NCBI GenBank assembly: GCA_947037125.1
Contig: CAMQTJ010000019.1
Location: forward strand, 1 to 37,443
Source of the DNA: an uncultured Holdemania sp.
Lineage (GTDB): Bacteria > Bacillota_I > Bacilli_A > Erysipelotrichales > Erysipelotrichaceae
DNA: 37,443 nt
Direction of reading: 5' to 3'
Shown here piece after piece: positions 8,921-17,805 of the stretch. Within the stretch, counting starts at the first letter, position 1, and each line of letters opens with the position of its first letter. A model generated the notes under the pieces. That model was given only the letters and a program-made list of their open reading frames with translations. It was not told the DNA's origin and made no database searches. Made by a program: the position numbers and the translations under genes.

Positions 8921-9886
8921 ATGTCACAATTAAGCATAATAGTTCCATGTTATAATGCACAATTATACGTAAAAAAATGTCTTGATTCTTTAGTTAATCA
9001 ATCATTTGGTGATTTTACCGTAATTATTATCGATGATGGCTCTACGGATAATACAAAAGATGTAGTTGATTTCTATGTTAAATTAGATAGTGTAAAATTC
9101 AAATATATTTATCAAGAAAATGGCGGGATTGCAAGTGTTAGAAATTTAGGATTGAAACATGTGACTACTAAATATTTTGGCTTTTTAGATAGTGATGATT
9201 ACTTTGAGGACACAATGATTGAAAAAATGATTAATAAAATCAAAAGTGAAAATTCGCAATTGGTTGTTTGTAACTTTACTTGGATATATGATGATATTAG
9301 TAAAAATAGAGTAACTACAGAAGGACCATATAATCTCGAAAACGATATGATGATTAATTTATTTGCAACTTTATGGAATAAAATATATGATACTGAGTTT
9401 ATAAAAAGTTTGAATATTCAATTTCCTGATAATTATCGATATGAGGATGCATCGTTTTTATATAAAATTACACCACATATAAAAAAAATAAGCTTTATCA
9501 ATGAATCACTAATTAATTATGTACAAAGAGATGGAAGTATAACTCATACACACAATAGTAAAGTTAAAGATATGATCTATGTGTTTGATGATATATTAAA
9601 CTATTATAAAAAAAATGATTTATATGAATTATATAAAGATGAACTAGAATTTTTATTTATAAAATTTTTCTTAGGTAATTCTTTTTTAAGAACTATTAAG
9701 ATTACAGATAAAAAAGATAGAAAAATAACTTTACAATTAAGTTGGGATATTTTAAATAATAACTTTAAGTATTGGAAAAAAAATAAATATATAAAAGGCT
9801 ATAGTGCTAGAAATATGTATTATAAATTAATAAGTAAATCTAATTATAATTTATTTGCAACGCTATTTAATATAATTATTAAATAG
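8921..9886 (+). CDS. Family 2 glycosyltransferase (fourth copy)
   Basis: A 321-residue GT2 enzyme with SIIVPCYNAQLYV at the start, IDDGSTDNT near residue 38, NGGIASVRN near 69, the metal site D90-S-D92-D93 and a YEDASF acidic motif. The C-terminal region with RDGSITHT and a following YYKKND segment is shared with the copies at 4839 and 6804. It starts 1 base after the GT4 stop, with GGAG upstream. It is the last glycosyltransferase before an internal promoter and the polymerase-like gene. Confidence 0.85.
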   Translation: MSQLSIIVPCYNAQLYVKKCLDSLVNQSFGDFTVIIIDDGSTDNTKDVVDFYVKLDSVKFKYIYQENGGIASVRNLGLKHVTTKYFGFLDSDDYFEDTMIEKMINKIKSENSQLVVCNFTWIYDDISKNRVTTEGPYNLENDMMINLFATLWNKIYDTEFIKSLNIQFPDNYRYEDASFLYKITPHIKKISFINESLINYVQRDGSITHTHNSKVKDMIYVFDDILNYYKKNDLYELYKDELEFLFIKFFLGNSFLRTIKITDKKDRKITLQLSWDILNNNFKYWKKNKYIKGYSARNMYYKLISKSNYNLFATLFNIIIK

Positions 9887-9896
9887 ATAATTAACA

Positions 9897-9905
9897 TGTT
9901 ATAAT
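9897..9905 (+). promoter_or_regulatory. Internal extended -10 promoter before the polymerase-like gene
   Basis: TGTTATAAT in the 44-base gap after the fourth GT2 gene. The distance to the start codon is 25-28 bases, much like the other extended -10 sites in the window. It could give extra expression of the polymerase and acetylation genes. Confidence 0.4.
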
Positions 9906-9930
9906 TGAAGAAAAGGATAAGTAGTGAATT

Positions 9931-11481
9931 GTGATGGAAATATTTAACAAATTAAAAAATGAAAAATTATTAACTTACCTTGTGTTAGGGTTTGTTTGTA
10001 TTCAACCAATTATAGAATTAGACTTATATCTGCAGTCTTTTTATGATGAGAGTGGGATATTAGCTATTTCAACAATAATAAGAACTGTAGGGGTGGCATT
10101 AATTGCTCTTATTGCTTTTATTCAATCAAAAAATAAAGTTAAAGATGTTGTATTGTGGATAGGGTATGGTTTTATATTAGCCATTTACATATTATTTCAC
10201 TTTAAAATATCACCAACTATTTCGGTGAATTTACCACAAACTTATCAATGGATTGGTTCGTTTGAATTGAAATACATAATATTTTTAGTTATTCCATATT
10301 TAATTATTTGGATAACTAAAGGTGTAAAAATAACGAAAGAACAATTTAATACTACGATTTGTTTTGTTAGTTTATTTATATGTTTAAATATTTTCACCAC
10401 AAATATTTTAATTTCATCTTATGGTTCTTATGGTGGAATAACATATCTTAATATGTTTTCTTGGTTTAGCGATGTAGCACTAGGTTATACACCTGTAGAA
10501 TTGACTTCAATAGGATTTTATTTCACAGCTAATCCAATAAGTGGTTTATTGATTATTTTGTTTCCATTGGTAATTAAATCAATTTATGAATTTGAAAAGA
10601 AAGCATTACCTTTGTTTACAATGTTTATTCAAATGCTAGTAATGTTTATGATAGGAACAAGAGTTGGTGCTTTTGGAACTTTATTGTGCCTTGTGCCAGT
10701 ACTTGTTACATACTTATTTTTCTTTTTTATTAAGAGAATTGAGCGATTTGATAAAATATTTGTTTCTAGTATTGTTGTTGCTATTGTGGTTTGTGCAGTC
10801 ATTTTACCTAAATCACCAGCGTACTTGAATTCTAGCTTTGATTATGATGATGAATATGGTTTTGATGATAATCAAAGAGAATTGTCTAATTCACTTGCTG
10901 AATTGGAGAAAATTGAAAATTTAGAAGAATATAATTATCAATTGATTTTTTTGCTTGAAAATATATACATTTATTATTTGACGTTTCCAAGAGAATATTA
11001 TGAATTTTATTATCCATATCAATTCGATCCACAATTTTATTTTGATGTATTAGAACTACCATTTGAGCAACGTAATGGCGGAAGACAATTTCAAAAATAC
11101 TTTATGACAAGAAAATTTGCGGAACTTACAAATACACAAAAGTTGTCAGGACTAGGATATTCAACCATGGCGCAAGGAGGAATTTTAATCGAACAAGACT
11201 TTACCAGACAATATTATGCTTTGGGCTCAATTGGTGTTATAGTAACAATGTTTCCATATCTTATAATTTATTTAATTATTGCAGTTTTTGCTTTAATTAA
11301 TTTCAAGAAAAAATCGATATTTAATTTTGAAAATGCGATATTGTTTATGTCTGTTTCTTTGGGCCTAATAATTTCATATTACAGTGGACATGTAATGGAT
11401 GAACCAATAGTAGCTTATATATTGGCATTTGTTTTCGGTAAACTAATTTTTAACCTTAAAGTGTCAAATATAGAAAAATAA
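9931..11481 (+). CDS. O-antigen polymerase-like membrane protein (Wzy type)
   Basis: The protein has 516 residues and about ten to twelve hydrophobic helices. A large polar, Tyr- and acid-rich loop lies at about residues 300-400, between two blocks of helices. That layout, with the short motif GTRVGAFGT just before a helix, is typical of Wzy/O-antigen ligase family proteins, which join lipid-linked repeat units outside the membrane. Wzy proteins diverge strongly, so the call rests on topology and on its place between glycosyltransferases and acetylation genes. The start may be GTG (9931) or the next codon ATG (9934); AAAAGGA at 9911-9917 is rather far from both. Confidence 0.65.
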   Translation: MMEIFNKLKNEKLLTYLVLGFVCIQPIIELDLYLQSFYDESGILAISTIIRTVGVALIALIAFIQSKNKVKDVVLWIGYGFILAIYILFHFKISPTISVNLPQTYQWIGSFELKYIIFLVIPYLIIWITKGVKITKEQFNTTICFVSLFICLNIFTTNILISSYGSYGGITYLNMFSWFSDVALGYTPVELTSIGFYFTANPISGLLIILFPLVIKSIYEFEKKALPLFTMFIQMLVMFMIGTRVGAFGTLLCLVPVLVTYLFFFFIKRIERFDKIFVSSIVVAIVVCAVILPKSPAYLNSSFDYDDEYGFDDNQRELSNSLAELEKIENLEEYNYQLIFLLENIYIYYLTFPREYYEFYYPYQFDPQFYFDVLELPFEQRNGGRQFQKYFMTRKFAELTNTQKLSGLGYSTMAQGGILIEQDFTRQYYALGSIGVIVTMFPYLIIYLIIAVFALINFKKKSIFNFENAILFMSVSLGLIISYYSGHVMDEPIVAYILAFVFGKLIFNLKVSNIEK

Positions 11482-11498
11482 AAAAGAGGTGATTTATT

Positions 11499-12872
11499 AT
11501 GATGTTTGATTCAATAATTTTTATATTTATTATGCTACCAATTTTATTAATATTAAGTTTATTAATTAAAAATAGAACATTATCTAACTTTATTATTTTT
11601 ATGTTTTCATTATTGTTTTACTATGTTAATGCTAATCAATTTATTTTCTTTATATTACTAGTATCATTAAGTGCATATATTGTGGGACTAATTATAGAAA
11701 AATCAAAGTATAAGAAAATTATTATGTTTTCGTTTCTTTCTTTTTTGATATTAAACTTAGCTTATTTTAAATATTTAAATTTTGCTATTTCAATAATTAA
11801 TAGAATAGCTAGCTTAGAAATAGGCATTATTAATATAATTTTACCTTTAGGTATTAGTTTTTATACTTTTCAAATTTATTCATATATTTATGATGTTTAC
11901 ATAGGTAAAATTAAAGCAGAAAAGAATATTTTGAATTTCTTTTTGTATTCTACTTTATTTACAACAATAACTTCAGGTCCGATTGTATTATATGCCGATA
12001 TACATGAAAATATAGTTAATAGGACATGTGATTTAAACAAAATTACACATGGTTTGCGAAGGTTCTTTTTAGGACTAATTAAAAAGATTTTAATTTCTAA
12101 TCAATTGTATGTTATTGTAAACCTTATTCTTACAAACAATGACGGTAATATATCAATGTTTGTTGCATGGGTTGGATTACTAACTATAGGGTTACAAATA
12201 TATTTTGATTTTTCATCTTATAGTGATATGTCAATAGGTATATGTCAAGCTTTAGGTCTTAATATAAAAGAAAATTTTAATTACCCATATGTATCTAAAA
12301 CAGTATCAGAGTTTTGGAGAAGATGGCATATTTCATTAGGGAATTGGTTTAAAGAATATATTTATTTTCCATTAGGAGGTAATCGTGTATCAACAAAAAA
12401 ATTAATATTTAATCTGTTTGTTGTCTGGTTTTTAACAGGACTTTGGCACGGTGCAAGTTTTAATTTTATTTTATGGGGAATGTATTTCTTTGTTATTTTA
12501 GTATTTGAAAAATTTGTTTTGTCTAAAATGAATTTAAATAAACACTTTTATAAAGGAATTTCAATTTTATTGGTATTGTTTAGTTGGGTAATATTCCAAT
12601 GTGACAGTATAAGAGATGTTTTATTATATGTAAAAAGTTTAATTAACATTACAAATCCAATGGCATTTATGGATTTAATCCAATATGAATTTATTTTAAA
12701 TATCCATATTTATTTGATTGCGGTTTTATTTGCTTTTAAACAATTTGATTTTTTAGCATTTGAGAACAAGCATACATTGATTACGGATATAGTTTTAATT
12801 GTTTTAACTTTTTTTGCAATAATGCATTTAATAAATGGTAGTTTTACACCATTTTTATATTTTCAATTTTAG
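11499..12872 (+). CDS. MBOAT-family O-acyltransferase 1 (AlgI/DltB-like)
   Basis: A 457-residue polytopic membrane protein of the MBOAT family. Hallmarks are SFYTFQIYSY near residue 122, the PYVSKTVSEFWRRWHISLG block near 264-282, YFPLGGNRV, and WFLTGLWHGAS with the invariant histidine at about 317. AlgI-type MBOATs pass acetyl groups across the membrane to an exported SGNH-like partner that acetylates a polysaccharide. The partner is probably the DHHW protein that starts 9 bases after this stop. GAGGTG (11486-11491) sets the start at 11499; the second MBOAT at 21111 aligns with this start. Confidence 0.9.
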   Translation: MMFDSIIFIFIMLPILLILSLLIKNRTLSNFIIFMFSLLFYYVNANQFIFFILLVSLSAYIVGLIIEKSKYKKIIMFSFLSFLILNLAYFKYLNFAISIINRIASLEIGIINIILPLGISFYTFQIYSYIYDVYIGKIKAEKNILNFFLYSTLFTTITSGPIVLYADIHENIVNRTCDLNKITHGLRRFFLGLIKKILISNQLYVIVNLILTNNDGNISMFVAWVGLLTIGLQIYFDFSSYSDMSIGICQALGLNIKENFNYPYVSKTVSEFWRRWHISLGNWFKEYIYFPLGGNRVSTKKLIFNLFVVWFLTGLWHGASFNFILWGMYFFVILVFEKFVLSKMNLNKHFYKGISILLVLFSWVIFQCDSIRDVLLYVKSLINITNPMAFMDLIQYEFILNIHIYLIAVLFAFKQFDFLAFENKHTLITDIVLIVLTFFAIMHLINGSFTPFLYFQF

Positions 12873-12881
12873 GAGGATCTT

Positions 12882-14111
12882 ATGGTTAAAAATAAATTTA
12901 TATTAATTGCTTATTTTATAATGTTCGTTATTTGTATAACAGTAACTATGGGTGGAGTTTTTCAAAATGAAATTTCAGAAAGTGAAAATAGAAAATTAGC
13001 GACAATTGATCAGTTAGATAGTAATTTATCTTTAATTGACAACTTTAATATACTTTCAAAAGTTAGCAGTGAACAATTTATTGGTAGAGAAGAATTAATT
13101 AAATCATATGCTAATATCGGAATTATGAAAAATGATATTGTAATATCAATGATTGGAGATAAAGCAGATAACATATTATTTGAATATGGAAATCACTATA
13201 AATTAGATGGTGAAGAATATATAATTGATAAACCTCTTGAAATAAGTGATCAAAAAAACCAAGCAATTGAAAACAGAATGTGGAATTTTGAAAGAATTGA
13301 TGATAAATATGGTGATGAGATTGAAATGTATATTTATCGTCCATTTAGTTCTAATGAAATACCTGATTTAATATATTCAAGCTGGGATGCTGATCAAACA
13401 AGTTATTATAGTGATATGTTTGATGCTAGATTGGGTGAACGCTATACTATAATGAATCAGCAAGTTTTGAATTATGAAGACTACAAATTAAAACACTTTA
13501 AAACAGATCACCACTGGAACTATAATGGAGCTTATCAAGGTTATAGTGATATAATCACAATGATTTCAAAGGATTTTGATATTGTTGAACCTTATCCTAT
13601 AGAAAGCGAGTCTTGTTTTGATGTTGAATTTTTTGGAAGTCTATCATTAAACTCAAATGGTTTATATGGTAGTGAGAGTTTTTGTGATTATAATCTAACT
13701 TCACCACGTAATTTTACTACAACAGTTAATGGTGAAGTTAAAGATGTTGGTGAATACGAAAAGTTTATAGAAAATATGGAATCTTGGAATGAATATATTT
13801 ATGAAGGCTATCATGGATTAAATAATCAAACTGTGCAATATGATTCATTAGATGAAAAAAATGATGTTAATCTACTAGTAATAGGTGATTCTTTTTCTAA
13901 TGCCATTACAGATGATTTGGCACTGCATTTTAATAAATTGTATAAAATAGATCCGCGACAATTTATAGATGAAAATGATCAATATAACACAACATTTTCT
14001 TTGGATGATTTTTTGTCGAATAATGATGTAGATGCTATACTTTTTTTACAATATTATGAAAGTGTTTTTTTTGATTCTAGAATGTATTTACATATTGAAC
14101 TAGATAAGTAA
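12882..14111 (+). CDS. DHHW/AlgX-like polysaccharide O-acetyltransferase 1
   Basis: The protein has 409 residues: one N-terminal signal anchor (about 5-25) and an extracytoplasmic domain. Visible motifs are ESENRKLA after the anchor (the E-NR-L box of the DHHW family), TDHHWN with D209 and H211, and IGDSFSN with S337. In AlgX/AlgJ a D-x-H plus Ser triad moves acetyl groups from the MBOAT partner to the glycan, and the same three residues are in place here. Cysteines C245 and C268 are conserved in all four copies of the window. A strong AGGAGG precedes the ATG and the gene follows MBOAT 1, forming a complete acetylation pair. Confidence 0.85.
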   Translation: MVKNKFILIAYFIMFVICITVTMGGVFQNEISESENRKLATIDQLDSNLSLIDNFNILSKVSSEQFIGREELIKSYANIGIMKNDIVISMIGDKADNILFEYGNHYKLDGEEYIIDKPLEISDQKNQAIENRMWNFERIDDKYGDEIEMYIYRPFSSNEIPDLIYSSWDADQTSYYSDMFDARLGERYTIMNQQVLNYEDYKLKHFKTDHHWNYNGAYQGYSDIITMISKDFDIVEPYPIESESCFDVEFFGSLSLNSNGLYGSESFCDYNLTSPRNFTTTVNGEVKDVGEYEKFIENMESWNEYIYEGYHGLNNQTVQYDSLDEKNDVNLLVIGDSFSNAITDDLALHFNKLYKIDPRQFIDENDQYNTTFSLDDFLSNNDVDAILFLQYYESVFFDSRMYLHIELDK

Positions 14112-14119
14112 GAATAGTT

Positions 14120-14143
14120 TTAATAAGTATGGTAACTTATTAA
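14120..14143. promoter_or_regulatory. Inverted repeat overlapping the -35 region (possible operator or hairpin)
   Basis: Perfect 9-bp arms TTAATAAGT (14120-14128) and ACTTATTAA (14135-14143) around a 6-base centre, directly upstream of the extended -10 at 14150. No T tract follows, so a terminator is less likely. The arms contain little G+C, so chance is possible. Confidence 0.3.
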
Positions 14144-14149
14144 GTTATT

Positions 14150-14158
14150 TGATATAAT
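14150..14158 (+). promoter_or_regulatory. Extended -10 promoter for the GT2-DUF2304 pair
   Basis: TGATATAAT, 26 bases before the ATG at 14185, with GAAGGAG between. No clear -35 box. Confidence 0.5.
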
Positions 14159-14184
14159 TATTTACAGTTAGAAGGAGTAAACTT

Positions 14185-14859
14185 ATGAAAGTATTAATAA
14201 TAATTCCTGCATATAATGAAGCAGATAGTATTGTAAAAGTAGTTAATGATATTAAATCTAATTGTATTAATTGCGATTACGTGATAATTAATGACTGTTC
14301 AACTGATAATACAAAGGAAATTGTAGAGGATAATAATTTTAATTGTATAAATTTACCTGTTAACTTAGGTTTGTCAGGTGCCGTGCAAACTGGGTATAAA
14401 TATGCATTAAAGTATAATTATGACTGTGCGATTCAATTTGATGGTGATGGGCAACATCAAGCTACATATATAGAAATTCTTAAAGCAAAAATTGTGGAAG
14501 GATATGATGTTGTTATAGGGTCTAGATTTTTAGATAATAAAAAGCCAATTTCAGCTCGTATGATAGGTAGTAGATTTATAACTATATTAATTAATATTTT
14601 TTGTGGACAAAAGATAAATGATCCCACAAGTGGTATGAGAATGTTGTCAAGAAATGCATTGCAGGAATGTGCATATAGTCATAATCGTAGACCAGAGCCG
14701 GATACTTTAGTATATTTAATTAGAAATAAGTATAAGGTATGTGAAGTTCAAGTTGAAATGATTGAAAGATTTGCAGGAATTAGTATTTATAGTGGTATAA
14801 CAAGTTCGTTAAAGTATATGGTGAAAATGACATTATCTATTATTTTTTTAGCAAAGTAA
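14185..14859 (+). CDS. GT2 polyprenyl-phosphate glycosyltransferase-like protein (DPM1 type)
   Basis: A 224-residue soluble-looking GT2 enzyme of the dolichyl-phosphate-mannose synthase group. It has IIPAYNEADSI at the start, INDCSTDNT near residue 36, NLGLSGAVQTGY near 64-75, D86-G-D88-GQH as the metal site, and the DPTSGMR segment near 150 that is typical of this group. It lacks the two C-terminal helices of GtrB-type enzymes. It would load a sugar onto polyprenyl phosphate for use by membrane GT-C enzymes. The DUF2304 gene that follows often accompanies such enzymes and may supply the membrane part. Confidence 0.8.
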   Translation: MKVLIIIPAYNEADSIVKVVNDIKSNCINCDYVIINDCSTDNTKEIVEDNNFNCINLPVNLGLSGAVQTGYKYALKYNYDCAIQFDGDGQHQATYIEILKAKIVEGYDVVIGSRFLDNKKPISARMIGSRFITILINIFCGQKINDPTSGMRMLSRNALQECAYSHNRRPEPDTLVYLIRNKYKVCEVQVEMIERFAGISIYSGITSSLKYMVKMTLSIIFLAK

Positions 14860-14893
14860 TATGTAATAAATTATGAGAATAAAGGGGGTTTAT

Positions 14894-15235
14894 ATGACAT
14901 ATCAATTGAGAATTATTGTAATGGTAGGAGTTTTTACTTTTTATTATATTATGGTAAGATATATCAGAAAATCTAAAATTAATGACGATTTTTCATTCAT
15001 TTGGCTATTATGGGGCTTAGGTTTAGTTTTATTAGGGTGTGCACCTGAATTATTTGAATTAGTTTCTAAGTTGTTAGGATTTTATGGCACTATTAACTCA
15101 ATATTTTTTGTGATGATTGCGGCAAATTATTGTATATTGTTTTATTTATATATTAAAACCGCAATTATTGAAAATAAGTTGAAAGATTTAATTCAGCATA
15201 CATCAATAAAGGATGTTAAAATAAAGGATAATTGA
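14894..15235 (+). CDS. DUF2304-family small membrane protein
   Basis: The protein has 113 residues and three hydrophobic helices (about 5-22, 34-53, 65-88) and a charged C-terminal tail, matching the size and pattern of DUF2304 proteins. An in-frame ATG 21 bases earlier (14873) is possible, but AAAGGGGG at 14881-14888 sits at the right distance only for the ATG at 14894. The family is commonly found next to DPM-type GT2 genes, as here. Its function is not known; a membrane-anchoring or flippase role is a guess. A terminator lies about 100 bases after the stop. Confidence 0.75.
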   Translation: MTYQLRIIVMVGVFTFYYIMVRYIRKSKINDDFSFIWLLWGLGLVLLGCAPELFELVSKLLGFYGTINSIFFVMIAANYCILFYLYIKTAIIENKLKDLIQHTSIKDVKIKDN

Positions 15236-15336
15236 TAAAAATTAGTGAAATAATTATATGGGGTATATCATCTTAAATAAGTTGTATGTATTAACATCTA
15301 CATTTATTAAGGATTTAATTAATATCGGTAATATTT

Positions 15337-15371
15337 AAAAGGTGGTATTGTTTATATCGCCTTTTTCTTTG
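15337..15371 (+). terminator. Rho-independent terminator after the DUF2304 gene
   Basis: Stem aaaaggtggtat with atatcgcctttt (two G-U pairs), four- to six-base loop, followed by a T-rich tail (15361-15371). Confidence 0.75.
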
Positions 15372-15974
15372 TTTATTACTAGTGAATTATTGATAAGTAG
15401 TAATAATGGAATAAGTTATATATGTTAAATTTCCTTTTGTTACATATAAATTATAATATTAATAAATCTTTTAAAGTTGCGTAACAAAAAATAAAATATT
15501 TGGTATTATATTTAAATAATTGCTAATAATTTATTCATAAATAGATGAAATTACATTTAAAGAAAATTTTTTATTGATTTAACTTGATTATATAATTTGA
15601 AATTTGTAATTTTTAGTGATATTAAAAAAACAATAATAAATATAGATTTATTTTTAAATATAATTTATAATTATATGATATACGAATGATTATCTATGTT
15701 TAGTTAAAAATGTAATTTAATATTGATCTAACTAAAATTCGTATTGATATTTTATGTTTGTGTATTTTTAAAATTTTAATTTTTTGTAAATGATTAGATA
15801 TTTAATGCGAAGCTGTTGTATTATAATTTGAAGAATAAAAAATAGTTGAAATAATTTAAATTTTTGACTTAATAATGCTATTATTTAATTTAAAATGCAT
15901 GAGATATTAAAAAATGATTAATTTTCTAATTTTTTTATTGCACTAAAAAACATTTTGGCCTTAGAATAAATTAA

Positions 15975-16082
15975 TCAATATATTTTTATTGTAATGGTAA
16001 CTATTATGCTTTATTACCTTATGGGTATGAATGGTGTGTTGATATTGGTTTGTTAAGCGAAATGTACTGGGAAAATTATTAG
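15975..16082 (+). pseudogene. Possible remnant of a decayed gene
   Basis: An open frame without a start codon ends with TAG at 16080-16082. It reads through NGNYYALLPYGYEWCVDIG and continues to a Trp-Glu-Asn-Tyr end. The richness in Gly, Trp, Cys and Pro is unlike random translation of this AT-rich DNA. A stop lies directly before it, and another short coding-like stretch (LKNILALE) ends just upstream at about 15969. I do not recognise the family. Confidence 0.22.
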
Positions 16083-16132
16083 TGAAAATTTTAATAGGGT
16101 ATAAATAGATAGGGTTATAATTTTTAAAAAAT

Positions 16133-16161
16133 TTGCACAAATCAGTTATTTTTGTTAAAAT
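16133..16161 (+). promoter_or_regulatory. Promoter of the 16182-22514 operon
   Basis: TTGCAC (16133-16138), 17-base spacer, then TAAAAT (16156-16161) with an upstream TG (16153-16154). This is the most complete two-box promoter in the window. Confidence 0.55.
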
Positions 16162-16181
16162 TGTAAAGGAAGGTAATGTAT

Positions 16182-17792
16182 ATGAATGTTTTGAAAAGAC
16201 AATCTTTTAGTATTTTATTCAACGTTTTTATGACAATATTTATTCAGTCAATTCTATTTTTGCTGAATTTAGAAGTTTCAATATTTTCGGTTATTTTGGC
16301 TGCAGTTTTATATTTAATTTATAGTTATTATTTTATTGATCATAAAAGCTTTACCAAAAAAAGTTTTCTTAGTTTATTTATTTATTTTTTAATTATATTT
16401 AGTTTATTTTGTTATTTTTCAATGTTTGTTGAAACAACTTATGATGGCGGATACTATCATGGTAATGCAATGGTTGAAATGCTTAACGGTTGGAATCCAT
16501 TTTTAGAAGCGAATAATTATCAAGAAACAAAAGTGACAATTTGGGCGGATTATTATCCTAAGGCAAGTTGGATATTTTCTGCTGTATATATTAAAATGTT
16601 TAAGCATTTAAGTGCTGGAATGATAATGAATACACTAATTAATATTTCATTATTATTATATGCCTATGATTTTATTGTAAGAAGAAGTAAAAATCATAAA
16701 TTAGCAACTATTGTTTGTATTTGTTTGTTTTTTAATCCAATTGTAATTGAACAAATGCATACTTATTATATTGATGGTTTATTAGGTAATTTAAGTATTT
16801 TATTATTGCTAGTTGGTTGTGATATAATTGAAGATTATGATATTAATAATAATATTTTAGTTCTTATTATATCAATTATTCTTATTAACTTAAAATTTAC
16901 AGGATTTGGGTTTGCAGGAATTATCAATTTATTTATTTGGTTTGCTCTTTTATATAAAAAAGACTATAAATCATTTAAAGTTTATACTTTATTTGGAGTT
17001 TTAATGTTATTTATTTCAATATTTATTATAGGTTATAGTCCTTATTTTATAAATATATCAAATTTAAGACATATATTTTATCCAATTGCTGGTAAAGATA
17101 AGCAAGATGTTGTTACATATTTAATACCGGAAGTATTAGTCAATACAAATCCGATTCATAAATTAATATATTCGATGACAAGTGGTCAAGGAATTATTAA
17201 TTCTTTGATTGATCTATCTCCTCAAACTTATTTGGTCTATGATGAAAGAATTGGAGCTTTTGGAAATATGTTTTCTAAAATCGTTCTTATTTGTACATTT
17301 ATTTATAGTGCTTATGTTGTAAAATATGCCAAGAAGTTAGATATGCGATATGTTTTATTATTTATCGGATTATTAGCAAGTATTATTGCGAATTATCAAA
17401 ATATTTGGTGGTTTAGATACGCACCACAAATTTGGTTATTAGTAGTAATTGCAATATATATGTGCTATTTGAATTCAAAAACTAAAATCATAGCTCATAT
17501 ACTACTTATTTTAATTATGTATCAAGGTATTTTTATTCTTTACCATACAGTTGATAATGACTTTGCTAAAAGTCAATCAGTGCTTGTAAATTATGAAACA
17601 TTGAGTAATAAAAGCTTTGATGCAGCAATAGTAAATAATGATATGAGTGATGTTTATTGGTTTGATGCATTTGAAATGTACAGAGCAAAACAATATGGTG
17701 TTACTTTAAATAGTATCAGCCATGATCTTAATTTAGATAGTAGTGCACAATGTTATTTCATGCATTCTTATAAATTATGTGAAATTGAATAG
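16182..17792 (+). CDS. GT-C-like polytopic membrane glycosyltransferase
   Basis: The protein has 536 residues and about ten to twelve helices. The first large outside loop carries TYDGGYYHGNAM with an aspartate at about residue 88, in the position where GT-C enzymes hold their catalytic acid. I cannot name the exact family. GT-C enzymes use polyprenyl-phosphate sugars outside the membrane, so the polyprenyl-phosphate GT2 just upstream and the UbiA gene just downstream fit. Two ATGs compete: 16176 and 16182. AAAGGAAGG ends at 16173, so 16182 has the better spacing; the earlier start would add Met-Tyr. Next gene 13 bases on. Confidence 0.65.
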   Translation: MNVLKRQSFSILFNVFMTIFIQSILFLLNLEVSIFSVILAAVLYLIYSYYFIDHKSFTKKSFLSLFIYFLIIFSLFCYFSMFVETTYDGGYYHGNAMVEMLNGWNPFLEANNYQETKVTIWADYYPKASWIFSAVYIKMFKHLSAGMIMNTLINISLLLYAYDFIVRRSKNHKLATIVCICLFFNPIVIEQMHTYYIDGLLGNLSILLLLVGCDIIEDYDINNNILVLIISIILINLKFTGFGFAGIINLFIWFALLYKKDYKSFKVYTLFGVLMLFISIFIIGYSPYFINISNLRHIFYPIAGKDKQDVVTYLIPEVLVNTNPIHKLIYSMTSGQGIINSLIDLSPQTYLVYDERIGAFGNMFSKIVLICTFIYSAYVVKYAKKLDMRYVLLFIGLLASIIANYQNIWWFRYAPQIWLLVVIAIYMCYLNSKTKIIAHILLILIMYQGIFILYHTVDNDFAKSQSVLVNYETLSNKSFDAAIVNNDMSDVYWFDAFEMYRAKQYGVTLNSISHDLNLDSSAQCYFMHSYKLCEIE

Positions 17793-17805
17793 GAGTTAAT
17801 AAATT

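Larger units (their letters stand above)
15236..16132. other. Gene-poor AT-rich stretch with a terminator and possible gene remnants
   Basis: No complete gene is seen on either strand. It holds the terminator at 15337-15371, a 9-bp inverted repeat (TTTTGTTAC at 15435-15443, GTAACAAAA at 15481-15489) and, near its right end, a 35-codon fragment that looks coding (15975-16082). The promoter for the next operon begins at 16133. Confidence 0.6.

Noticed and set aside
8676-8960. 94-codon open frame on the minus strand
   Set aside because: Antisense to the GT4 catalytic region and the start of the next GT2; no recognisable domain.
15435-15489. 9-bp inverted repeat TTTTGTTAC/GTAACAAAA as a mobile-element end or terminator
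   Set aside because: Arms are 37 bases apart, there is no transposase or target duplication, and short matches are common in such AT-rich DNA.
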